Below, in pieces: positions 8,648 to 17,708 of a stretch of 64,000 nucleotides of DNA. This DNA comes from Bacteroides faecium (GTDB taxonomy: Bacteria > Bacteroidota > Bacteroidia > Bacteroidales > Bacteroidaceae), in the NCBI RefSeq assembly GCF_012113595.1, contig NZ_CP050831.1, positions 1,488,001 to 1,552,000 on the forward strand. The letters are read 5' to 3'. A model generated the notes under the pieces. That model ran no database searches, had not been told where the DNA came from, and was given only the letters and a program-made list of their open reading frames with translations. A program made the position numbers and the translations under genes. Every line of letters starts with the position of its first letter. The first letter of the stretch is position 1.

Positions 8648-10564
8648 TTACTGCAAAGGAAGTATGAATAAGAAGCGTGCGCCACCGGTGTAGTTCTTGT
8701 CTATTTTGACTTCCCCGTTCAGGCGTTCGGCTATGATGCGGCAGATATTTAATCCCAGTCCCGAACCTTGTTTGAATTCATCCAGCTTTTTGAAACGTTC
8801 GAAGACACTGTCCATCTTATCCGCAGGGATGCCTCTGCCGGTGTCCGTGACGGAGAAAGTAATCTTGCCCGGATTCTCGGTGATGGAGCAATGGAGATGT
8901 ATTTTGCCCTTTTCCGTATGTTTTTCGGCGTTGGTCAGGAAGTTGATAAGAACCTGTTGCATACGCTGTTCGTCCGTGACAATCCGGAAGTCATCCGGGA
9001 CGTCGGAAGTATAACAGAGCTCCACTTCTTCCGGTTTCCGGTGGGTTACGGTGGAAAGTATCATCCGGCACATCTCGTTGCAGGCATGGGGAGCCATGTT
9101 CATGGCATATTTGCCGCTTTCCAGTGCGGATAGGTCGAGAATATCGTTCACCAGTGTGGTGAGCAGCTCGGAGTTGTGCAGGACGAGAGAGCTGAACTCC
9201 TGCTTCTCTTCGTCATCCAGGGGCAGGTTCGGGTCGGACAGTAATTGCGAGAAGCCCACGATGGCATTGAGCGGCGTACGGATTTCGTGGCTCATGTTCT
9301 GTATGAAGTACGTTTTCATCTTGTCCGCCTGCTCGGCATGGTTGCGGGCGATGGTCAATTCTTCATTCTTTTCTTGCAGTTTCCGGATAGATTTTCTGCG
9401 TAGATAAAGATAGAATATCAGGGCGGTGGCAAAGAAACAGAAGAAAATCAGGATGAATTTCAATATCATCAGTTGTCGGTCGGATTCCCCTTGCTGGGCT
9501 TTCCTTTTCAGTTGCTCGTTGCCGATACGTACGTTCAGTTCCGATAAGTCTGCCGACTGTATGAGCTGTCCGAGGGAGTCCTGCAGGTGCTGGAGTTCTT
9601 TGAACGTGTAGAATGCTTCCTTGTACTTGTTCTCTTTCGAGTAAATATCGGCATGATAAGACATTCTGTCTTGTGGCAGGTCGACGGAATCGGCTATTGC
9701 ATGTGCCTTTTCGTATTGACCATGGAGCACGTAGTTATAAATTCTCAATGCCTGGAGTTCGTTTTTCCTGGTCTGCCCGTATTTCTCGGTCATCTTCAGA
9801 CATTCCTGATAGTAGCTTTTGAACTCTTCCGTCCTGTCGAGCACATACAAAAGGGTGCATTTTCTCAGCATGCAGGCATACAGGTTGGTCTGGGTCTTGG
9901 CGCATTTGATTCCTTTCTCCGCGTTTTCATACGCCGTTTCGTATTGATTCAGACCTTGTTGCAACATGGATATGTTCCAGTATATGTATGCCAAGTCCTG
10001 CTCCGGAAGGTTCTTTTGCGAATATTCCAGGGCTTGCTGGTAGTAGTCCAGTGCCGTCCGTGTCTCTCTCCGGGCATAGTAAATGTTTCCCATCATCCGC
10101 AGGCAGGTGGCGATGCCGTAAGGATAGTTGTCGGCAAATGCCTGTTCCTTGATGAGTTCGGCTTCCTGAAGGGCACGCAGTGTGCTGTTGATATTCATCT
10201 GGTGATTGACCTTGTAGATGCTGCCGAAATAGTAATATTGAAGGTAGTCATTTTTCCGTGATACCTCTTGGAGCGTGGTTATGGCTTTCTCCAGTTGTTC
10301 CGTTTCACGGGTGTTGAAGTAATAAATCACAGGGATGGTAAGCGTAAGGCATTGCGCTTTCTTGTCATTTTTCTGGATGGCATTGGTATAGAGCGTGTCG
10401 GCTATCAGTAACCCTTCCGGTTCATTGCGGTATTTGGTCGCCCTCTCATAAAGCAGATAAAGGGAATTGTCTATTTTGTACGGGTTGTCCTGTGCCTTTA
10501 CGGAAAGTGGCAGCCCGCAAAAGGCAGCCAATAAATATATGAGTATGTATCTAACTGTCTTCAT
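8648..10564 (-). CDS. TPR-containing sensor histidine kinase
   Basis: A 638-residue membrane kinase. After a signal peptide (LIYLLAAFCGLPLSVKA), residues ~25-330 hold TPR-like helical repeats (AYIYWNISMLQQGLNQYETAYENAEKG, ALDYYQQALEYS). One membrane helix follows at about 370-390 (LMILKFILIFFCFFATALIFYLYL), then a coiled region. The H-box NMSHEIRTPLNAIVGF has the phospho-acceptor His426. The ATPase domain shows an N-box (LINFLTNAEKHTEKG), G1 (DTGRGIPADKM) and G2 (GSGLGLNICRIIAERL). There is no receiver domain and no response regulator beside it. Its start overlaps the SusD stop by 4 bp, so it is transcribed with the SusC/SusD pair. Confidence 0.92.
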   Translation of the reverse strand: MKTVRYILIYLLAAFCGLPLSVKAQDNPYKIDNSLYLLYERATKYRNEPEGLLIADTLYTNAIQKNDKKAQCLTLTIPVIYYFNTRETEQLEKAITTLQEVSRKNDYLQYYYFGSIYKVNHQMNINSTLRALQEAELIKEQAFADNYPYGIATCLRMMGNIYYARRETRTALDYYQQALEYSQKNLPEQDLAYIYWNISMLQQGLNQYETAYENAEKGIKCAKTQTNLYACMLRKCTLLYVLDRTEEFKSYYQECLKMTEKYGQTRKNELQALRIYNYVLHGQYEKAHAIADSVDLPQDRMSYHADIYSKENKYKEAFYTFKELQHLQDSLGQLIQSADLSELNVRIGNEQLKRKAQQGESDRQLMILKFILIFFCFFATALIFYLYLRRKSIRKLQEKNEELTIARNHAEQADKMKTYFIQNMSHEIRTPLNAIVGFSQLLSDPNLPLDDEEKQEFSSLVLHNSELLTTLVNDILDLSALESGKYAMNMAPHACNEMCRMILSTVTHRKPEEVELCYTSDVPDDFRIVTDEQRMQQVLINFLTNAEKHTEKGKIHLHCSITENPGKITFSVTDTGRGIPADKMDSVFERFKKLDEFKQGSGLGLNICRIIAERLNGEVKIDKNYTGGARFLFILPLQ

Positions 10565-12132
10565 CTTAGCTCTTTGTTATATTCGTATTCTTTGGCGGGA
10601 ATCACCCACATCCAATTGTTGGCATCTTCCGGGTAGATGGTGATGGCGGCATTGGTCATGTAGTTTCCCCCGTCTTTAAACGTATGGCGTTCGATGGTAT
10701 CTTTCCGCCGCTTGTAGTCGAACCAACTGAATCCTTCGCCCCATAGCTCGATGCGGCGGTAGAATTTTATCTCGTCAAGCAGTTCTTGCCCGCTCTTGTT
10801 GCAGGTGTATTCGGGGTCGCGTCCACTGTCGTGAACCAGTTCTTTCAGTAGTTGGCGGGCTTCGTCCTCTTTTCGGGGTGTGAGATGGCAGTTGGCTTCG
10901 GCTTCGATGAGGTACATCTCCGAACTGCGGAAAAGATTGAAAGGCATGGCGCCTACCTTGTCGATGCACTTGAATTTGAACGACATATAGGCATAGACTT
11001 TCGCTGATGCGTCCAGGTCGGGATAAAGCCTTTGGGCATAGGCGGTCAGTTCGCTGTCGGCCAGACCGTTGCCTGCTACGCCGCTGGTGTTGTAGGTATA
11101 TCCGTCGGGATTGAGGAACAGCTTTCTGCGGATGTCGCTTTCCGGCAGTGCGTCAAAGAGTTCGCGGTTGATACAGGCGGGATATGTGCATACAAGCGCG
11201 GAAGTTGAATTGTAGGCAAGGCGTGCCGCCAGTGAAGAGGCTCCCAGTGATTCTTCCGCACTGTCGTAGATACTCCATATCCATTCTTGGTTGACGGTGC
11301 TGAATCCGTTGAGATATTCGTTGGCGGTCATAAGCGGGTAGCCGGCGCGTGCCAGTGCCGCGTAACGGGCGGCTGTCGCCCAGTCCTCGCGGGTGAGTGC
11401 CGCACGGGCGTATATGGCGTAGGCGGCGTCTATGTTGACTTTGTGGTTCTCGTCCCCTGTGCGGGAGATTCCCGATGCCTGATAGGAAGTGATGGCATTG
11501 TCGAGGTCTTTGTATATTTGTTCGTAACAAGCCAGCATGGAAGAAAGGGGGCAGTCGCCGGTAGCTAGGTCGAGTCTGAGGACTACGCCGTCCGCGCTGC
11601 CGTTCTGTGAGTCACACCAGCGGGGAGAGTAGAACTGAAGCAGTTGCAGGTAGCAGTAAGCGCGGTAAGTCAGCGCTTGCGCGTAAATGTATTTGAATTT
11701 ACGGCTGCTTTCGGGGTTCACGTAAGTGATGATAGTGTTGGCGTTGCTGATTACTTTGTAGTAATAGTGCCACATATATTCCGTATAGCTGCTGGTGGGG
11801 ATGGCGTGGGAAGCTCCGTTGAATATCGTGTAGAAGTTATTGCGCGGACAGTACATGTCGGCTCCCTGGTATTCGGCATACATAAGCTTGGCAGAACCTT
11901 CGCCGTTGAAAGATACGCCATCGAGCTTATTGGTGGCGTAAGTGGTTTTCATCAGCTTTTCCAGTCCGCTGACAGCATAAGCAGCGTATTCTTCATTTTT
12001 GAATAAGTCGGCGGGAGATACTTCGCTGGTGGGGGCGGTATCCAGATAGTCGCCGGCGCAGGAGTAGCAGAAAAGCGGCAGTAACAGGCAGAGCCTTATG
12101 AGGAAATTCGGATATTTCGTTTTTTTCTTCAT
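10561..12132 (-). CDS. SusD/RagB-family surface nutrient-binding lipoprotein
   Basis: A 523-residue lipoprotein (LLPLFCYSC, lipid Cys25). It has the SusD N-terminus (DYLDTAPTSEVSPADLFKNEEYAAYAVSGL), TPR-type helices (AQALTYRAYCYLQLLQFYSPRW, AIYARAALTREDWATAARYAALA) and the family C-terminal half (SEMYLIEAEANCHL, IELWGEGFSWFDYKRRKDT, WMWVIPAKEYEYN). It would sit as a lid on the SusC barrel encoded 5 bp upstream and deliver ligand to it. The ligand is not deducible from the sequence. Confidence 0.95.
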   Translation of the reverse strand: MKKKTKYPNFLIRLCLLLPLFCYSCAGDYLDTAPTSEVSPADLFKNEEYAAYAVSGLEKLMKTTYATNKLDGVSFNGEGSAKLMYAEYQGADMYCPRNNFYTIFNGASHAIPTSSYTEYMWHYYYKVISNANTIITYVNPESSRKFKYIYAQALTYRAYCYLQLLQFYSPRWCDSQNGSADGVVLRLDLATGDCPLSSMLACYEQIYKDLDNAITSYQASGISRTGDENHKVNIDAAYAIYARAALTREDWATAARYAALARAGYPLMTANEYLNGFSTVNQEWIWSIYDSAEESLGASSLAARLAYNSTSALVCTYPACINRELFDALPESDIRRKLFLNPDGYTYNTSGVAGNGLADSELTAYAQRLYPDLDASAKVYAYMSFKFKCIDKVGAMPFNLFRSSEMYLIEAEANCHLTPRKEDEARQLLKELVHDSGRDPEYTCNKSGQELLDEIKFYRRIELWGEGFSWFDYKRRKDTIERHTFKDGGNYMTNAAITIYPEDANNWMWVIPAKEYEYNKELR

Positions 12133-12137
12133 AGTCG

Positions 12138-15100
12138 TTATAAGTTAATGTTGACGCCGAATGAGAACACGCGGGCGATGCTTGCATAATTATTGACTAT
12201 CCCGTTGAAAGTCTGTACAGGGTTCAACCCCTTGCGCTTGCTGAACAGGGCAGGGTTCTCTACGGCGGCATGTACGCGTATCGTGCCGAGTGCCACTCGC
12301 TTGCTCCATGCGGCAGGCAGGCGATAGGAGAGAGTGATGTTCTTTATGCTCAGGTAATCGCCGCTTACGATATAGCGTGTGGATGCTTTCGGATTGCTAT
12401 ATCCGTTGACGGTGGCATCCAGGTTCACTTGGGGAATGCCCGAAGGGTCGATTCTGTTCGGAGACGTCTCGGTCATACCTTCGGGAATACCGTTCCACGC
12501 CTTCTGTAAGTCAGTGCTTAGTGCATGTACGCCTACGGATGTCAATGTCTGGTAGGGCAGGTCGAGTACTTTGGAACCACAACTGAAAATCATCAGGGCG
12601 GACAATGTAAGGTCTTTCCAACGCAGGGACGTATTGAGCGAACCGCTTATCTTGGGCAGCGAACTGCCCGACCAGCCTTTGCGTGCGTACCTGGGATCAC
12701 CAGTGTAGTATTGCCCGTTGATGTCTACCCAGCCGCTTGTGGGGATGGGATTCTTTCCCGTTATGTTTTCTTCTCCGTTGACAGGCGTTTTCCCGTCTTC
12801 TCCGGCAATGTAGTAAGTCTCGAAATCGGGAAGGTAAAGACTGCGTCCCGTCATTTGGTCCACACCGGCATATTGGTACAGCCAGAACTCATAGATGCTG
12901 TGCCCTTCTTTGATTTTCTGATAGTCTCCGTTTACGATGCCTGCTTCGCGGTCTTTGTCCGGCAGCCTTCCGATTTTATTCTTTACTTTAGAGAGGTTCA
13001 GTCCGACATTCCATTCCCATTCCCGGTTGCGGATGATGTCTCCGTCGATACAGAACTCCCAGCCTCGGTTGGAGACATCTCCGATATTTCTCCAGACAGT
13101 CGATAACCCCGTCGTTGAGTCCGTGGCTCCGGCAGATAGCGGTTGGATAAACTTGAACAGCAGGTCGTCCGAACGCTTGTCATAGTATTCGAAACTAAGA
13201 TTGACACGATTGAATAAACGGGCTTCCAAGCCAATGTTGAGCGAAGAGTTCGTTTCCCATTTCAATGCGGGGTTCTCGTTCTGAACTTTATAATAAGCAG
13301 CTTCTCCGCCATTGACAGCCGGGCCATAAAGGGACATCCATTGATACAACCCGTTGCTGCTTCCGAAGTTATCGTTCCCCACTTGTCCGTAAGAAAGCCT
13401 TACCTTAAGCCTGTCCAGCCATACTGTCTCTTTCAGAAACGCTTCACTGGAAAGCATCCATCCTATGCCTGCGCTCCAGAAATTACCCCAACGATGGTCT
13501 GCGTGGAAAATCGAAGAACCGTCACGCCGGAAAGAAACTTCGGCGAAATACGTGTCGTTATAGTCATAGCGGGCTCGTGTGAAATAGCCTTCCGTGCGGT
13601 ATGTATCCGTATATCCTTCATTATAGGTCGTTGTGGTGAAGTTCGATAACTCGTCCACACCGGGAAAATTCTCGTTCTTCTTATGGGTTTCGTCGAAATT
13701 GAGCTTATAATCGTAATTCTCATGTCCCACCATCCATTCTACAAAGTGCTTTCCGAACGAACGTTTCCATGTCAACATCTCTTGCAGGGTATATTCTTTG
13801 TATTTCTGACCGATTTTGCTGATGAAGCCCGTGCCTTTATAAGAGCCAATCTCGGCATTACCATACTCTCTGTCTTCTGTATTGCGCAGGCTGATATTGC
13901 CTTTCAGTGAGAACGTGAAATCACGCAGAAAAGAGACATCTGCATAAACATTGCCTTGCAATGTGTTGGCTGTATTCCAAAGCTTGTTTTTCTCGCTTTC
14001 CCATAACAGGTGGTGGCCGTTGCTGGAAACGTCCGCTTCCGAACGGCTTGTTGAACCGTCATCGTATTGTTTCCCGCCTTCTGCATCCAGGATATAGTCT
14101 CCTTTGGCATGGAGCAATGAGCCGCTTGCAAATACGTCCTCTGTGTAGTGAAGATGCACTGGGTAGATAGGAGCCATTCTTCGTGCAAAGTAGAAAGCGT
14201 TCGTCAGATAAGTGGCTTGCGTGCTTCCGGCAGCGCCTGTATCCCAGTTGGTCTTCTGATGCGTTCCTGCAAGTGACAGGCCGGTTTTGAGCCACGGGCG
14301 CGGAGTAAAGTCTGCACTCAGCAGTCCGCTGAGGCGGTTGAAGTCACTCTTTCTGGTATATCCGTCTTCATCGAGATACCCCAATGAGAAACGTACCCGG
14401 TTCTTTTCATTGCCGGATTCTCCGCTTAGGTTGTATTCCTGTCGGTGTCCGTTGCGCGTGTAGGGGCTGTACCAGTCCAAATCATCCTTATAGCCGTCCA
14501 ATATCTGTGCGTCGGAAACCAAGTGCCCGCTTGCGTCGAAAAGCGCATTGTCGGCTTTATTGTAGACATTGATTCCTATTCTGTTGATAAGCCCGTTGCT
14601 GGCAGCCGTCGTCGCTTCTTCCGGTGTGCTGCCGTTGCTGATAAGCTGATTGCGGTATCCCTGCCACATGGCTTCCATAAACTGATTCGTGTTCATCCGC
14701 TTGTAATCTCCTTGTCCGCGTGCGCTGAAACCGTGGCGGATATCCAACTGGAGCGATACTCCCTGTTTCTTTGCCTTTTTGGTAGTGATTAAAACCACTC
14801 CGTTTGAAGCGCGGCTACCATACAGTGCGCACGAGGCAGCATCTTTCAAGATGCTCACGCTCTCTATATCCGCCGGATTAAGGTCGGTCATCCAGCCCGT
14901 ATAAGGCATGCCGTCCACAACAAAAAGCGGCTTATTGCTCCCGTTCACCGAACTGTATCCCCGTATCCTCACTTCCGCTTCCATACCCGGCTGACCGATT
15001 CCGTCAATAACCTGTACGCCCGGCACTAATCCGTTCAATACCGAAGTCACCGAGCTGACAGGGCGCATCTCGATTTGCCTGCTGTCCACTACGGACACCG

Positions 15101-15506
15101 CTCCCGTGATTGATTTTCTCTGTGCCGTGCCATAAGCAACCTGTACCACTACTTCATCAAGCTCGTGCATATTCTGTCGTAGCCTGATTTCCATCATTCT
15201 GTGGCGGACAGGCACTTCGGTGGTCTGATAGCCTATATAAGAAACGACTAAAATTTGTTGTTCGGAGAGAGTCTGGTGGAAAGTGAATCTTCCATTCAAA
15301 TCGGATATGCAACCTTGTTGAGTACCCTTTACGATGATGGAAGCGCCGACTAGCGGCTCACCGCTTTCCTCATCTACAACGATTCCGGTCGTGTTTTTTA
15401 TTTGGGCATTGGCTGGGATGATACATAGAAATAAACAGATGCATACCACACCTGTTTTTTTAAGTATATCAAGAGATATCCTCTTATAAATCGCCATAAG
15501 TTGCAT
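12138..15506 (-). CDS. SusC/RagA-family TonB-dependent outer-membrane transporter
   Basis: A 1122-residue protein. After the signal peptide (ICLFLCIIPANA) comes a carboxypeptidase-regulatory-like domain (TGIVVDEESGEPLVGASIIVKGTQQG, ~residues 38-115), then LDEVVVQVAYGTAQRKSITGAVSVVD and the plug (RIRGYSSVNGSNKPLFVVDGMPY, ILKDAASCALYGSRASNGVVLITTKK). A ~900-residue beta barrel ends in VFSFGVNINL. A second in-frame Met at codon 4 is an alternative start. Unlike the two SusC genes at 19-35 kb this one is intact. It opens the minus-strand operon and takes up the oligosaccharide captured by SusD. Confidence 0.96.
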   Translation of the reverse strand: MQLMAIYKRISLDILKKTGVVCICLFLCIIPANAQIKNTTGIVVDEESGEPLVGASIIVKGTQQGCISDLNGRFTFHQTLSEQQILVVSYIGYQTTEVPVRHRMMEIRLRQNMHELDEVVVQVAYGTAQRKSITGAVSVVDSRQIEMRPVSSVTSVLNGLVPGVQVIDGIGQPGMEAEVRIRGYSSVNGSNKPLFVVDGMPYTGWMTDLNPADIESVSILKDAASCALYGSRASNGVVLITTKKAKKQGVSLQLDIRHGFSARGQGDYKRMNTNQFMEAMWQGYRNQLISNGSTPEEATTAASNGLINRIGINVYNKADNALFDASGHLVSDAQILDGYKDDLDWYSPYTRNGHRQEYNLSGESGNEKNRVRFSLGYLDEDGYTRKSDFNRLSGLLSADFTPRPWLKTGLSLAGTHQKTNWDTGAAGSTQATYLTNAFYFARRMAPIYPVHLHYTEDVFASGSLLHAKGDYILDAEGGKQYDDGSTSRSEADVSSNGHHLLWESEKNKLWNTANTLQGNVYADVSFLRDFTFSLKGNISLRNTEDREYGNAEIGSYKGTGFISKIGQKYKEYTLQEMLTWKRSFGKHFVEWMVGHENYDYKLNFDETHKKNENFPGVDELSNFTTTTYNEGYTDTYRTEGYFTRARYDYNDTYFAEVSFRRDGSSIFHADHRWGNFWSAGIGWMLSSEAFLKETVWLDRLKVRLSYGQVGNDNFGSSNGLYQWMSLYGPAVNGGEAAYYKVQNENPALKWETNSSLNIGLEARLFNRVNLSFEYYDKRSDDLLFKFIQPLSAGATDSTTGLSTVWRNIGDVSNRGWEFCIDGDIIRNREWEWNVGLNLSKVKNKIGRLPDKDREAGIVNGDYQKIKEGHSIYEFWLYQYAGVDQMTGRSLYLPDFETYYIAGEDGKTPVNGEENITGKNPIPTSGWVDINGQYYTGDPRYARKGWSGSSLPKISGSLNTSLRWKDLTLSALMIFSCGSKVLDLPYQTLTSVGVHALSTDLQKAWNGIPEGMTETSPNRIDPSGIPQVNLDATVNGYSNPKASTRYIVSGDYLSIKNITLSYRLPAAWSKRVALGTIRVHAAVENPALFSKRKGLNPVQTFNGIVNNYASIARVFSFGVNINL

Positions 15507-15550
15507 ATATTGTTGTTCTTGTTGCTTATACTTGCTTATTAAAGCCTTTG

Positions 15551-15558
15551 CAAAACTA
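15551..15558 (-). promoter_or_regulatory. Candidate -7 box of the SusC operon
   Basis: On the minus strand the bases read TAGTTTTG, matching the Bacteroides -7 consensus TAnnTTTG, about 45 bp before the SusC start. No good TTTG -33 box is present at the usual spacing, which is common for promoters that need an activator. Confidence 0.45.
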
Positions 15559-15853
15559 ATATATAATAATTAGTGTTATAATCTGTCGCACCCCATTTAT
15601 GGAATTTTAACTGTATAGGCGCTTAATAGTTAGGCGACTAATGGATCGATTCCGTTTCGCTTCTTTCATTATTTATGGCTTTACCTCTCAATATCTAAAA
15701 AAAATCTAATCTCCTCGTGCTTTTCCTAGTATTAGGTAAAAATCTTCTTCCAATCGTATTATAGTTCGTTAAAAAAGTGTACATTGCAACAATTCTGGAC
15801 ATTTTTGGTGGATAATTGGAACAAAATTGCAAGGTAAACCCGTTTTCTTTTGC

Positions 15854-15861
15854 TATTTTTG
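15854..15861 (+). promoter_or_regulatory. -7 box of the kduI promoter
   Basis: TATTTTTG fits TAnnTTTG exactly. Only a weak ATTG lies upstream (15826-15829), spaced 24 bp. Transcription would begin near 15868, inside the adjacent operator, giving a leader of about 60 nt before kduI. Confidence 0.55.
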
Positions 15862-15865
15862 CATC

Positions 15866-15886
15866 GTGTACGTAAACGACGTGCAC
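15866..15886. promoter_or_regulatory. Candidate repressor operator of kduI-kduD
   Basis: Inverted half-sites GTGTACGT and ACGTGCAC are separated by 5 bp. Seven of eight arm positions pair. The site directly follows the -7 box and would cover the transcription start, the usual place for a LacI- or GntR-type repressor. The assignment to a repressor family is inference. Confidence 0.5.
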
Positions 15887-15927
15887 GTAGAAAGTGAACT
15901 TATTCAATAACTATAAATAAATAAGGT

Positions 15928-16770
15928 ATGAAAACGAACTATGAAATTCGCTATGCTGCGCATCCTGAGGATTCAAAAAGTTATGATACAACGAGAATCC
16001 GCAGAGATTTCTTAATCGAAAAGATATTTGTCCCCAATGAAGTGAATATGGTATATTCCATGTACGACCGTATGGTAGTGGGTGGAGCTCTTCCGGTAGG
16101 CGAAGTGCTGACGCTCGAGGCGATTGACCCGCTGAAAGCTCCTTTCTTCCTGACCCGCCGCGAGATGGGTATTTACAATGTGGGCGGCCCCGGTATCGTA
16201 AAGGCAGGCGACGCTGAATTTGAACTTGATTATAAGGAAGCCCTTTACCTGGGCTCGGGCGACCGTGAGGTGACTTTCGAAAGCAAAGATGCTGCGCATC
16301 CCGCCAAATTCTACTTCAACTCACTGACTGCACACCGCAACTATCCCGACCGTAAGGTGACGAAAGCCGACGCAGTAGTGGCCGAAATGGGCTCTTTGGA
16401 AGGTTCCAACCATCGTAATATCAATAAGATGCTGGTAAATCAGGTATTGCCTACCTGCCAACTCCAGATGGGTATGACGGAACTGGCTCCGGGAAGTGTA
16501 TGGAACACGATGCCGGCTCACGTACACAGCCGTCGTATGGAAGCTTATTTCTACTTCGAAATCCCCGAAGACCACGCCATCTGCCATTTCATGGGCGAAG
16601 TAGGCGAAACGCGTCACGTATGGATGAAGGGCGACCAGGCGGTTCTTTCGCCCGAATGGTCTATCCACTCGGCTGCCGCTACGCACAACTACACCTTTAT
16701 CTGGGGTATGGGCGGTGAGAACCTCGACTACGGCGACCAGGACTTCTCATTAATAACAGATTTGAAATAA
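15928..16770 (+). CDS. kduI: 5-keto-4-deoxyuronate isomerase (4-deoxy-L-threo-5-hexosulose-uronate ketol-isomerase)
   Basis: A 280-residue protein of the usual KduI length. It converts 4-deoxy-L-threo-5-hexosulose uronate, formed when unsaturated uronates open, to 3-deoxy-D-glycero-2,5-hexodiulosonate. The start METs at MKTNYEIRYAAHPED. Family landmarks are IRRDFLIEKIF, YDRMVVGGALPVGEVL, FLTRREMGIYNVGGPG, and the zinc cluster MPAHVHSRRMEAYFYFE, with His, His and Glu ligands. WSIHSAAATHNYTFIWGMGGEN lies near the C-terminus. It heads a plus-strand operon with kduD and runs opposite to the SusC operon. Confidence 0.97.
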   Translation: MKTNYEIRYAAHPEDSKSYDTTRIRRDFLIEKIFVPNEVNMVYSMYDRMVVGGALPVGEVLTLEAIDPLKAPFFLTRREMGIYNVGGPGIVKAGDAEFELDYKEALYLGSGDREVTFESKDAAHPAKFYFNSLTAHRNYPDRKVTKADAVVAEMGSLEGSNHRNINKMLVNQVLPTCQLQMGMTELAPGSVWNTMPAHVHSRRMEAYFYFEIPEDHAICHFMGEVGETRHVWMKGDQAVLSPEWSIHSAAATHNYTFIWGMGGENLDYGDQDFSLITDLK

Positions 16771-16810
16771 CAACTACAATAGTTTTCCTAATTTAATAAC
16801 AAAAAAAATT

Positions 16811-17614
16811 ATGAATCAGTATTTGAATTTTTCTTTGAAAGGTAAAGTAGCTCTCGTTACAGGTGCTTCTTATGGTATCGGTTTTGCTATCGCTTCTGCT
16901 TTTGCAGAACAAGGCGCTACTGTTTGTTTTAACGACATCAATCAGGAGTTGGTAGACAAAGGTATGGCTGCTTATGCGGAAAAGGGTATCAAGGCTCACG
17001 GTTACGTATGTGACGTAACAGACGAACCGGCTGTACAGGCTATGGTTGCTACTATCGCTAAAGAAGTAGGTACAATTGATATTCTTGTAAATAACGCAGG
17101 TATCATCCGTCGTGTTCCTATGCACGAAATGGAAGCTGCTGATTTCCGTCGTGTAATCGACATCGACTTGAACGCTCCGTTTATCGTTGCTAAGGCTGTT
17201 CTTCCCGCTATGATGGAAAAACGTGCCGGTAAAATCATCAACATCTGCTCTATGATGTCTGAGCTGGGTCGTGAAACTGTATCTGCTTACGCTGCCGCTA
17301 AGGGTGGTCTGAAGATGCTGACTCGTAACATCTGCTCTGAATATGGTGAATACAACATCCAATGTAATGGTATCGGCCCGGGTTATATCGCTACTCCGCA
17401 GACTGCTCCTCTTCGTGAGCCGCAAGCAGACGGAAGCCGTCACCCGTTCGATTCATTCATCTGCGCCAAGACTCCGGCCGGTCGTTGGTTGGATCCTGAA
17501 GAACTGACAGGTCCTGCTGTATTCCTTGCTTCTGAAGCGTCTAATGCAGTTAACGGTCACGTTCTTTATGTAGACGGTGGTATCCTTGCTTATATCGGAA
17601 AACAACCGAAATAA
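16811..17614 (+). CDS. kduD: 2-dehydro-3-deoxy-D-gluconate 5-dehydrogenase-type SDR
   Basis: A 267-residue short-chain dehydrogenase. The NAD(P)-binding motif is VALVTGASYGIGFAIASAF, NNAGIIRR follows, and the catalytic region is SMMSELGRETVSAYAAAKGG with the Y-x-x-x-K pair. GPGYIATPQTAPLRE and VNGHVLYVDGGILAYIG close the protein. Its place 40 bp after kduI supports KduD, which reduces the KduI product to 2-keto-3-deoxygluconate. Gluconate 5-dehydrogenases are close relatives and automatic annotation often uses that name. Codon choice looks biased towards a narrow set, as in well-expressed genes. Confidence 0.9.
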   Translation: MNQYLNFSLKGKVALVTGASYGIGFAIASAFAEQGATVCFNDINQELVDKGMAAYAEKGIKAHGYVCDVTDEPAVQAMVATIAKEVGTIDILVNNAGIIRRVPMHEMEAADFRRVIDIDLNAPFIVAKAVLPAMMEKRAGKIINICSMMSELGRETVSAYAAAKGGLKMLTRNICSEYGEYNIQCNGIGPGYIATPQTAPLREPQADGSRHPFDSFICAKTPAGRWLDPEELTGPAVFLASEASNAVNGHVLYVDGGILAYIGKQPK

Positions 17615-17637
17615 TACAAGATAGAAAGTTAATCCGT

Positions 17638-17690
17638 AAGGTGATAGAATGGCAAAGAGCATCCTCTTTTCATCTGTCACCTTATTTTTT
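17638..17690 (+). terminator. Terminator/attenuator after kduD
   Basis: An 11-bp stem (AAGGTGATAGA at 17638-17648 with TCTGTCACCTT at 17673-17683, one G-U pair) is followed by a T-rich tail ATTTTTTATTT. The next gene starts 19 bp later, so this probably lowers rather than abolishes its transcription. Confidence 0.65.
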
Positions 17691-17708
17691 ATTTAATAAG
17701 AATCAATC

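Larger units (their letters stand above)
15507..15927. other. Divergent promoter region between susC-like gene and kduI
   Basis: A 421-bp AT-rich gap with no credible gene. It holds a minus-strand -7 element for the SusC operon at 15551-15558 and a plus-strand -7 element plus operator for kduI at 15854-15886. The middle (15600-15800) shows nothing I can assign. Confidence 0.7.
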
